Shown here in pieces: positions 38,379 to 45,977 of a stretch of 47,703 bases of DNA. The notes beneath the pieces were generated by a model. That model did not search any database and was not told where the DNA came from. It was given only the letters and a program-made list of their open reading frames with translations. Position 1 is the first letter of the stretch; every line of letters starts with the position of its first letter. Origin of the DNA: Anaerobiospirillum sp. (GTDB taxonomy: Bacteria; Pseudomonadota; Gammaproteobacteria; Enterobacterales; Succinivibrionaceae). The stretch lies in contig JARHZF010000002.1 of NCBI GenBank assembly GCA_029258325.1, positions 1-47,703 of the forward strand. Reading direction: 5' to 3'. Both the position numbers and the translations under genes were made by a program.

Positions 38379-40103
38379 ATGGCAAGTAATTATAACTTTT
38401 TTAAAGATGCAACCTATATAGAACAAGTATCTCGTTCTAATTCATGGGGTCATCATTTTATATTTTTAAACCTATTACTTGCTTTATTTAGCTCACTTTC
38501 TTATATATATGCATCTCCAAGTACTAATAACTTTATTTCATTTTTTTATTTAATAGTTACTTACTTTGGTCATACTAGTTTCTTATTTGCCATAATATTC
38601 TTATGTCTTTATTTTCCTTTAGCTTTTATTGGTAACTATAGATATTATAGGGTAATATTAGTTTTTATTTCTGTAATTTTACATACTATTTTACTTTTTG
38701 ATATAAAGCTATATCTAACAGTTAAAACACATTTAAGTTTAACTACTTTAAACTTAATGCTAACAAGTTTAGATTTTAAAACAGGTCTAAACTATAACTT
38801 TCTTTATATAGCTATACCTATAATTATAGGCTTAGAACTACTTTTTGCTAAATTTACTACTAAATTTATCTATAAAACACATCACTCAAAAGCTTATGAT
38901 TATGTAGGCATGTTTTTCTTTGCTTGCTTTATAACATCTCATGCTCTTCATATTTGGGGTGATGCTGTAGGTTATGACAAAATTACTACTCTTCGTACAG
39001 TATTTCCAGCTCATTATCCAACCACAGCAAAAACTTTCTTAATGTCTCATGGTTATATTGATAATAACAATATAAAAGATATAGAAAATAGTACTTTTAA
39101 ACTAAAATATCCTCTATCAAAAATAGAATATGGTAAACATTCAAATGTATCTAATGTCTTTTATATAAATATCAATGGTTTATCTTTTAATGATATAAAT
39201 GAAAATAAGCAAAGTAAACTTTATGAGCTTATGAATGAAAATCATAACTTTACAAACTTTTATCTACCTTATGAGTCTTTTTACGATAATTTATTTGCAA
39301 CAACTTATAGTTTACCTGCAAAAAATAGAGACTCTATTTTAGAACAAGATATTGTGCCTGTAGTTTTATCTTTAATGCAAAGACAAGAATTTAAAATTAA
39401 GATGTTTACATCAAAAGATCTTGATATTAATTTAATTAAAGATAATACAAACTTAATGTCATATCAAATATATGACTTTAAGTCAGATAATGAGTCTATT
39501 GAAAAATTCAAAGATGCAATTTTAGCAATGAATGAAAATGATAGTCATTTTTACACTTTATTCTTAAATGATCTTGCTAAAGATAATCTAAGTCAAAAAG
39601 AATATAATAAAAAATTCAAAGTCTTAGATGATAAGATAACTTCTTTAGTTAATTTTATAAATGAAAAAAATGAAGGAAGAGAGTGTATTATTGTAATTTC
39701 ATCACTTAAGGGCAATGAATTTTATAAAAACAATAATGAGGTTTATCAAAGACAAAAGCTACATGTACCTATGTTCTTTATGTCAAATCAACATAATATG
39801 AAAAATATAACCTCTTTTATAGCTTCATCTTATGATTTAGCTCCTACTATTGCTGAGACTGTTCTTAAAGTTAAGAGTAAATCTCAAGATTATAGTATTG
39901 GTAATAATTTAATTAATTTAAATAATAGAGATTTTATTATTAGTGATAAACCATCTCTTTTATTAATATCTTCAGATTTTACTACTGTTTACTTAGAAAA
40001 TGGTCATTCATTTATAGAAAGTAATAAAGTAAAACAAGAGGTAAAACCTAATCTTGAAGATTTAATTAAATCCATGCAAATTTTAAATAGATTTAAGGAA
40101 TAA
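38379..40103 (+). CDS. lapC: LapC/YejM (PbgA) inner-membrane LPS regulator
   Basis: This protein of about 574 residues has five membrane segments at its N-terminus (DUF3413 type, including FIFLNLLLALFSSLSYIYA) and a periplasmic sulfatase-like domain from about residue 240. LapC senses periplasmic LPS and restrains LpxC proteolysis through LapB. I chose ATG 38379; a TTG frame 18 codons upstream has no ribosome site. The periplasmic domain is strongly diverged: I cannot find the metal and nucleophile pattern of true sulfatases, as expected for this family. It precedes cnoX by 3 bp. Confidence 0.87.
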   Translation: MASNYNFFKDATYIEQVSRSNSWGHHFIFLNLLLALFSSLSYIYASPSTNNFISFFYLIVTYFGHTSFLFAIIFLCLYFPLAFIGNYRYYRVILVFISVILHTILLFDIKLYLTVKTHLSLTTLNLMLTSLDFKTGLNYNFLYIAIPIIIGLELLFAKFTTKFIYKTHHSKAYDYVGMFFFACFITSHALHIWGDAVGYDKITTLRTVFPAHYPTTAKTFLMSHGYIDNNNIKDIENSTFKLKYPLSKIEYGKHSNVSNVFYININGLSFNDINENKQSKLYELMNENHNFTNFYLPYESFYDNLFATTYSLPAKNRDSILEQDIVPVVLSLMQRQEFKIKMFTSKDLDINLIKDNTNLMSYQIYDFKSDNESIEKFKDAILAMNENDSHFYTLFLNDLAKDNLSQKEYNKKFKVLDDKITSLVNFINEKNEGRECIIVISSLKGNEFYKNNNEVYQRQKLHVPMFFMSNQHNMKNITSFIASSYDLAPTIAETVLKVKSKSQDYSIGNNLINLNNRDFIISDKPSLLLISSDFTTVYLENGHSFIESNKVKQEVKPNLEDLIKSMQILNRFKE

Positions 40104-40106
40104 AAA

Positions 40107-40937
40107 ATGCGTTTAACAGAACAAAATGTAAAAGAAGTATTAATTGATGCTTCTATGACAAAAACTGTTTTTTTATATTTTTATCAAGATGTAGCAGAAT
40201 GTGATGCTCAAACAAAAGCTCTAACTACTGCTATAAGTGATGATAATGCTTATATAAATCTTGTAATGGCAAACTTAGAAGATCCTATTTCTCAAACTCT
40301 TGCTATGCAATTGAGACTTGAGGGTGTGCCTTGCCTTGTTATATTTAAAAATGGTCAACCTGTTGATGCTCTTTTAGGTAAAGAAATATTAGATGAGTTA
40401 ACTCAAATCATAAATGATAATATGCCATCTGAAGATGATCTATTAGTAAAAGAAGCTTTAGAATTAGAGCAAAATGGTGATATTAAAAATGCTACTGCAA
40501 AAGCACTTGAAGCTTATAAAGTTAATGATAGCGTAGATAATAGATTACTTTTAGCTCGTCTTTATATAAAAGCTAAAAATATTCAAAGAGCTGAAGAACT
40601 TTTAGAGATGGCAGGTCGTGAGGAAAGAGAGCGTAAAGATTATCAAGATTTAATTTCTGCTTTAAATATTGCAAAACAAGCTTTAAATTCTCCTGAAATT
40701 ATTGAACTTGAAAAAGAGTATTTACAAGATAAATCTAATAAAGAAATATTACAAAAATACGCTATTGCCTTATCTAACGCCTCTCGCAATAAAGAAGCTT
40801 TAGACATATTATTTGATAACTATAAAGTAACTTTTGATGATGATATTAAAAAGGTTATTTTAGATATTTTAAATACATTAACAGGCGATCCTCTTCAAAA
40901 TCAATATAGACGCAAGCTCTATACTTTAATGTATTAA
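40107..40937 (+). CDS. cnoX: Chaperedoxin CnoX (YbbN)
   Basis: This 276-residue protein has an N-terminal thioredoxin fold (residues ~1-110) with VAECDAQTKAL where thioredoxins have CGPC, so only the last Cys (Cys32) remains, comparable to the SQHC motif of E. coli CnoX. Helical TPR repeats follow to the C-terminus. CnoX holds unfolded proteins and passes them to GroEL or DnaK after oxidative stress. Coupling to lapC is not the E. coli arrangement. A bidirectional terminator follows. Confidence 0.88.
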   Translation: MRLTEQNVKEVLIDASMTKTVFLYFYQDVAECDAQTKALTTAISDDNAYINLVMANLEDPISQTLAMQLRLEGVPCLVIFKNGQPVDALLGKEILDELTQIINDNMPSEDDLLVKEALELEQNGDIKNATAKALEAYKVNDSVDNRLLLARLYIKAKNIQRAEELLEMAGREERERKDYQDLISALNIAKQALNSPEIIELEKEYLQDKSNKEILQKYAIALSNASRNKEALDILFDNYKVTFDDDIKKVILDILNTLTGDPLQNQYRRKLYTLMY

Positions 40938-40952
40938 TAATATAGATATAAT

Positions 40953-40990
40953 AAAACCTAAAGATTTATTTTTCTTTAGGTTTTATTTTA
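40953..40990. terminator. Bidirectional terminator, cnoX / perM
   Basis: AAAACCTAAAG, 10 bases, CTTTAGGTTTT, followed by ATTTTATT on the plus strand and TATTATAT on the minus strand. It lies between converging genes. Confidence 0.88.
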
Positions 40991-40993
40991 TTC

Positions 40994-42136
40994 TTAATCT
41001 TTTATTTCAACTACAGGCCACTCTACAACTATTGTTTTTACAAATGTAGCAAGTGGTATAGCAAAGAATACACCCCAAAATCCCCATAGACCTCCAAATA
41101 TCAATATAGATAATAAAATGGAAAAAGCATCTAAATTCATTGCTTTTGAAAATAACATTGGAGTTAAAACATTAGAATCTAAAAGCTGAATTAATACATA
41201 GACTATAGCTAAAGAGAAAAATGTATCACTAAGACCAAATTGTAAAATTGAAACAAATAAAACAGGTACACCTATTAAAATAGCTCCTACATAAGGAATA
41301 ATTACAGATAAACCTACACCTACACCTAATAAAATAGAGTAATTTAAATCAAATAACTTAAAAGCTATAGTATTGACTATAGCGATTAAAAGAATATGAA
41401 TAATCTTACCTCTTATATACTCTGAAATTTGATTATTTATAATTGGCCAAAATTTATAGATAATTTGTTTATTTTTAGGTAATAGATATGTGTTAAATCT
41501 TAACTTTAATGTATCTTTATTTATAAGCATTAAGAAAATAAAAATAGGCACTATGATTAAATACATCATATATGCAAATATATTAAAAACAGATGGTACA
41601 AACTGACTTTTTATAAAATTTAAAAATGAATATGTAGTATTTGTTCTTGCTTGATGAATAAATTCTAAAACAGACTCATTATTAAATAACACTAAAATAT
41701 CATCAGGCAAATTTTTAGAGAGCTGATTTATTTTATTTAAGATTAAAACATCTATGTTAGTAAAATTATCTGTATTGGTATTTACATTAGAATAAGACTT
41801 TGAAACATCAGAGCTTAAATCTAAAATAAAATTATAAAATTGAGAACCTTGTGTTATAAGTTGAGGCACAATGATTAATAAAAAGAAAATACATATGCTA
41901 ATAAAGAAGAACATAACTATAACAGAACTTACAAGACGAGATAGTTTAAATCGTCTTGCAAGAAAACATACAATTGAATCTAAAATGTAGGCAAAACATA
42001 AGGCTATAACTACAGGTCCTACAAGCCACATTAAATAATATATAACTATAAAAATACTAAGTAAAACAAAAGCAAATTCTACAGTTCCTGGCTCTGAAAA
42101 ATGACTTTTATACCAATTTTTAAAAATTTTTAGCAT
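40994..42136 (-). CDS. perM: AI-2E-family transporter PerM
   Basis: This 380-residue polytopic membrane protein of the AI-2E transporter family has about seven to eight hydrophobic segments, with the conserved central loop and the motif GVGVGLSVIIPYVGAILIG. PerM is a putative permease of unknown substrate. It is divergent from bepA, the same arrangement as in E. coli. Confidence 0.88.
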   Translation of the reverse strand: MLKIFKNWYKSHFSEPGTVEFAFVLLSIFIVIYYLMWLVGPVVIALCFAYILDSIVCFLARRFKLSRLVSSVIVMFFFISICIFFLLIIVPQLITQGSQFYNFILDLSSDVSKSYSNVNTNTDNFTNIDVLILNKINQLSKNLPDDILVLFNNESVLEFIHQARTNTTYSFLNFIKSQFVPSVFNIFAYMMYLIIVPIFIFLMLINKDTLKLRFNTYLLPKNKQIIYKFWPIINNQISEYIRGKIIHILLIAIVNTIAFKLFDLNYSILLGVGVGLSVIIPYVGAILIGVPVLFVSILQFGLSDTFFSLAIVYVLIQLLDSNVLTPMLFSKAMNLDAFSILLSILIFGGLWGFWGVFFAIPLATFVKTIVVEWPVVEIKD

Positions 42137-42231
42137 ATTTTTTTCTAATCCTATTATAATTTTCTATATTCTACTTGTTTTATATCGAAATTGTTAAACT
42201 AAATTTTTTATTATGTATAAGGTTTTCTACA

Positions 42232-43683
42232 ATGTCTTCTAAATTTAAAGTAATGCTTACTAGTTTTTGTTTATCATGTATGCTTTGTGTTAATTCATAT
42301 GCTCAAAATCTAGATTTACCAGAAATAGGCACAGCAGGTGTTCGTGGTCTTACAATTCAAAAAGAAGCTCAAATAGGTGCTCAATTTATCAAAAAAGCAC
42401 GTGGAGCTATGCCTATTGTTGAAGATCCTGTTTTAGAAGAGTATGTAAAAACTTTGGGCAATAAACTTCTTATAAATGCAAATGGAGTAAATTTTCCTTT
42501 TGAATTTGCTATTGTGCAAGATAAAAACCTAAATGCCTTTGCCTTTTTAGGTGGTAAGGTCATGATAAATACAGGTCTTTTTTACTACACTGATACAGAA
42601 GCTGAATTTGCATCAGTTATAGCTCATGAAATATCACATATTACTCAAAGACATATAGCAAGATATATAGAACAAGAGGCTATAAAATCAAACTTAACAG
42701 TAGCATCTCTTATAGGTGCTGTTGCTATATCTATTATAAATCCAGCTGTTGGTGCTGCAGCTTTAACTACAACTATGGGTGCATCTGCTCAAAGCTCTAT
42801 TAACTTTACACGTGAACATGAGTATGAGGCTGATAGAATTGGTATTGATTTACTTTATAGAAGTAATTTTGATCCAAATGGCATGGTTGATATGTTTAAA
42901 AAACTATATCAATCACAAGGCAATATAAATCCTGCCTTTACCATGTTAATAGATCACCCTTTATCAGAGTATCGTATAGCTGAAGCTCAAAATAGAGCAC
43001 GTAATTATAAAGTTAGAACCTATACAATAAATCCAGATTTTTATTTAGCAAAAGCTCGTGTTGATGTACGTTATTTAAAAAATAAAAATCAATATGCTAA
43101 CTTTTTAGAAGAGCTTAATTTAAAAGAACAAGAAAAAGGTATAAATCTTAATTATATTCATTATGCAAAAGCTTTAATTTACTTTGAACAAGATAATATG
43201 GCAAAAGCTCAAGCAGAGCTTAATAAAATGCCAAACCTTGCAAATAATATCTTTATATTAGATTTAAAGACAGATATAGATTTAAAAGAGAAAAATTTTG
43301 ATAGTGCTATTAATAGACTTATGAATGAGTATAAGTCAAAACCTAATAATAAAGCTATTGTTATAAATCTAGCAAGTGCTTATATTGAAAAAGGTAATTA
43401 CAAACAAGCTGAAAATCTTTTAAATAAATATATACAAAAAAATGGAAAAGATAATTTAGCTTATGATTTTCTTGCAATAGCTTATGCTAAACAAGGAAAT
43501 CAATCTAAAGCACAACAATCAAGAGCTGAAATTTTTGCTCTAAAAGGACAATATTCACAAGCTATAGCTTTATATAATCAAGCATTATCTTTATCCTTTG
43601 ATAATATGGAAAAAGAAATTATAAAAGCAAGAGTTGTAGAACTTGCAAATGAAAGGGCTTTTGATGAAGAGTTAAATATTTAG
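42232..43683 (+). CDS. bepA: Periplasmic M48 metalloprotease/chaperone BepA
   Basis: This protein of about 483 residues has a Sec signal peptide (cleavage after SYA). Its M48 zinc site is VIAHEISHITQRH, the downstream Glu lies in REHEYEADRIG, and it has a C-terminal TPR region (repeats from about residue 300, such as IVINLASAYIEKGNYKQAE). BepA degrades or helps assemble LptD and BAM components. I start it at ATG 42232, with AAGG 9 bases upstream; the longer frame lacks a signal. It is divergent from perM. Confidence 0.93.
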   Translation: MSSKFKVMLTSFCLSCMLCVNSYAQNLDLPEIGTAGVRGLTIQKEAQIGAQFIKKARGAMPIVEDPVLEEYVKTLGNKLLINANGVNFPFEFAIVQDKNLNAFAFLGGKVMINTGLFYYTDTEAEFASVIAHEISHITQRHIARYIEQEAIKSNLTVASLIGAVAISIINPAVGAAALTTTMGASAQSSINFTREHEYEADRIGIDLLYRSNFDPNGMVDMFKKLYQSQGNINPAFTMLIDHPLSEYRIAEAQNRARNYKVRTYTINPDFYLAKARVDVRYLKNKNQYANFLEELNLKEQEKGINLNYIHYAKALIYFEQDNMAKAQAELNKMPNLANNIFILDLKTDIDLKEKNFDSAINRLMNEYKSKPNNKAIVINLASAYIEKGNYKQAENLLNKYIQKNGKDNLAYDFLAIAYAKQGNQSKAQQSRAEIFALKGQYSQAIALYNQALSLSFDNMEKEIIKARVVELANERAFDEELNI

Positions 43684-43689
43684 TAAGAA

Positions 43690-43722
43690 AAAAGACAAGG
43701 TTTAAAGCCTTGTCTTTTGTTA
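43690..43722. terminator. Bidirectional terminator, bepA / mltD
   Basis: AAAAGACAAGG, 7 bases, CCTTGTCTTTT with T-runs on both sides, between converging genes. Confidence 0.9.
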
Positions 43723-43725
43723 TTA

Positions 43726-44751
43726 TTAAAGAGTTGTTTTATTAATATTAGTCTTTGAGCTTAATGCTTTTTCAAACTGATCCACATTATCTATAGGAAC
43801 TAATAATTCTTTATTTTTTGAGGTTACTAAAGAGTCTGATAAAAATCCTGCATTTAGATGTTTTAGTAATTTAACATCAACACCTGATAATTTTGCAGCT
43901 TGTTCCATAGATTTAACGCGACCTGCAACAGCTACACTCTTAAAAGCAACTCTATCCTCAATAACTGGTCTTTTAACCTTATAGTTTTGAGGATTTTTTA
44001 AAATATCTGAATAACATCTAAATTTACTTACATATACATAAGCATATCTAGATAACTTAACTGTATTTAAATTAATATTTTTAACACCTGCTTTTTTAGC
44101 ATTTCTTATTGCTTTCTTTACTGCAAACTCACCTTGATTATAAGCTGCAATAGCTAAATCCCAATTTTGATCAAGCTCATTGTAAAGATGTTCTAGGAAT
44201 GTTAAAGATGCTTTTGTTGAATCAACAAAATCATAAAACTCATCATAGTTTGATGTAGTTTCAAGACCTAAATGATTACCTGTTTTACGCATAAATTGCC
44301 AAGGACCTTTAGCACCAGCACGTGATTTTGCTCTTGGATCAAAACCACTTTCAACTAAAGGAAGAGCTGCAAGTTCTATAGGTAAATTTCTTTCTTTTAA
44401 TTCAGTTAAAAGAAAATGCATAATTAAAGTTGAATCTTTCATATGAGATTCAAAACTTCTTGCTAGTTTTTTTGCAAGTGCTTTTTCTTTATCTGTTAAT
44501 TTTATATTTAATAAAAAGCGATCTTCTGCAAATAAATCACTATCCCATAAAGAACCATAAACAATATTAGTTCTTGTTTGCTCAATTTGATTGCTTATTT
44601 TATTTTGATTTTCAGTAGTCTTCTCATTACTAAAAAAAGCAAAACCATTTTCACTATTAAAGTGTCCGCTTATTGATGAACATGCAGTTTCTAATAATAA
44701 ACTAGAAATAGTTAAAAAGGATAAACAAACAAAAGTTTTCTTTAAAATCAT
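43726..44751 (-). CDS. mltD: Membrane-bound lytic murein transglycosylase D
   Basis: This 341-residue protein has an SLT domain of family 1D: LPLVESGFDPRAKSRAGAKGPWQFM with the catalytic Glu, and LAIAAYNQGEFAVKKAI. The N-terminal signal ends near LLETAC (Cys24), a weak lipobox with Glu at -3. E. coli MltD carries LysM repeats; here only one degraded LysM-like stretch remains at the C-terminus (SMEQAAKLSGVDVKLLKHLN). It cuts peptidoglycan during envelope remodelling. It is next to rnhA, as in many relatives. Confidence 0.88.
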   Translation of the reverse strand: MILKKTFVCLSFLTISSLLLETACSSISGHFNSENGFAFFSNEKTTENQNKISNQIEQTRTNIVYGSLWDSDLFAEDRFLLNIKLTDKEKALAKKLARSFESHMKDSTLIMHFLLTELKERNLPIELAALPLVESGFDPRAKSRAGAKGPWQFMRKTGNHLGLETTSNYDEFYDFVDSTKASLTFLEHLYNELDQNWDLAIAAYNQGEFAVKKAIRNAKKAGVKNINLNTVKLSRYAYVYVSKFRCYSDILKNPQNYKVKRPVIEDRVAFKSVAVAGRVKSMEQAAKLSGVDVKLLKHLNAGFLSDSLVTSKNKELLVPIDNVDQFEKALSSKTNINKTTL

Positions 44752-44788
44752 AGACCCTACTTTGACAAGGATTTAAAAAAATAGAATA

Positions 44789-45250
44789 TTAGTCAATATA
44801 GCCTATATCTTCTATTTTATTAGGACCTTTAGTAGCCTCAACAGCTAATCTATCACATCTTTCATTTTCGCTATGGCCTGCATGACCACGAACCCAACGA
44901 AATGTAACTTCATGCTTGTTGCATAAAGAATCCAATTCTTGCCATAAATCTTTATTCTTCACAGCTTGGTTTAAACTACTACACCAATTTCTGCGCTTCC
45001 ATCCCTCAATCCACGATGTCATACCATTTTTGACATATTGGCTATCAGTTGTAATCACAACTTTACATTTTTCTTTTAACAAAGATAATCCATAAATTAC
45101 AGCACGTAATTCCATACGATTATTTGTTGTAAGAATATAGCCTTGAGAGAACTCTTTTTCATGCTCTTTATAACGCATAATAACGCCAAAGCCACCTGGA
45201 CCTGGGTTATGTGAGCATGCCCCATCTGTATAGATAAAAACTTCTTTCAT
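44789..45250 (-). CDS. rnhA: Ribonuclease HI
   Basis: This 153-residue enzyme degrades RNA in RNA-DNA hybrids. The catalytic carboxylates are in IYTDGACSHNPG (Asp8), NNRMELRAVIYGL, TTDSQYVKNG, and CDRLAVEAT near residue 134. The length equals E. coli RNase HI. mltD-rnhA is a conserved neighbourhood, though dnaQ is not adjacent here. Confidence 0.97.
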   Translation of the reverse strand: MKEVFIYTDGACSHNPGPGGFGVIMRYKEHEKEFSQGYILTTNNRMELRAVIYGLSLLKEKCKVVITTDSQYVKNGMTSWIEGWKRRNWCSSLNQAVKNKDLWQELDSLCNKHEVTFRWVRGHAGHSENERCDRLAVEATKGPNKIEDIGYID

Positions 45251-45374
45251 ATAAACTTAAAAGAAAGTTATAACTAATATAACGTTTTATAAAAAATACT
45301 TCTTTAAAAGAAGAACATATAACAGCAAAAATACAAGACAATTTATTGATTTTTATAAAAATAAATATCAAATT

Positions 45375-45390
45375 TGTAATGTATATCACA
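45375..45390. promoter_or_regulatory. Possible CRP site upstream of rnhA
   Basis: TGTAA, 6 bases, TCACA differs from the CRP consensus TGTGA-N6-TCACA at one base. A TATAAT on the minus strand (45393-45398) lies just outside it. A cAMP phosphodiesterase gene elsewhere in the window implies the signal exists. A chance match is possible. Confidence 0.3.
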
Positions 45391-45858
45391 CTATTATACC
45401 AAACACTAGCTAATTTTCCTAATAAAAGTAGCTTTAATTAATCAAAAGATATGCTTTATAAATAATATTTATATGATATATATAATAAAAAACTATTTAA
45501 TTTTTTTATTTTTTTAAGCTAAAAGATTTAAACATAAAGCAACAAATTACTGACAGATACAAGATCTTCATTAAAAATGTGATCTCAATAAAATAAAGCA
45601 TATAAAAGTATAATAAATTTTTACTCTTTTTGCGTAATTTTATAAAACTAAAAATGCTATTGATATTTAATAGATATTTAAATTTTTTATCACACAATCA
45701 AAATAAATTTTATATTTATTAAAGTTAAAATTATATATTTATATTCACATCACATAGATTAGCTTAAATTATTTTGTTATTTTTTATTAAACATACCTAT
45801 TTTTATAACATATTGATTTTTATAATAAAAATATAACGTAACATAGATAATTTACTAT

Positions 45859-45896
45859 AAAAAACTATATTTCCTCACATGAATATAGTTTTTTTT
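45859..45896. terminator. Strong T-tailed hairpin without an obvious upstream gene
   Basis: AAAAAACTATATT, 10 bases, AATATAGTTTTTTTT. The T-run favours plus-strand termination. No protein gene precedes it on the plus strand for more than 600 bp, so it may end a non-coding RNA, or it may be a bidirectional barrier before the autotransporter. Confidence 0.55.
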
Positions 45897-45977
45897 GATA
45901 AAATATGAAAATAAATTCTACGTAAAATACGTAAAGTTTTAGTTTTTATTACTTAATAAAAATAACTAGATTTTTTT

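Larger units (their letters stand above)
45251..45977. other. 730-bp very AT-rich region before the autotransporter
   Basis: I see no convincing gene here. The region holds a CRP-like half-match (45375-45390), a strong T-tailed hairpin at 45859-45896, and two TACGTA palindromes 3 bases apart (45919-45933) about 45 bases before the autotransporter ATG. The regional GC is well below that of the coding sequence. The autotransporter promoter must lie here; no consensus -35/-10 pair stands out. Confidence 0.55.

Noticed and set aside
40107-40937. Loss of CxxC in the thioredoxin domain as a novelty
   Set aside because: CnoX proteins normally lack the CxxC pair; keeping only the last Cys is like the E. 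coli family member.
45207-45389. 60-residue minus-strand frame upstream of rnhA
   Set aside because: It overlaps the start of rnhA in another frame and has no ribosome site.
45506-45697. 63-residue minus-strand frame in the AT-rich gap
   Set aside because: Composition is low complexity (Phe/Ile/Lys/Leu), there is no ribosome site, and it is what an AT-rich intergenic region yields by chance.
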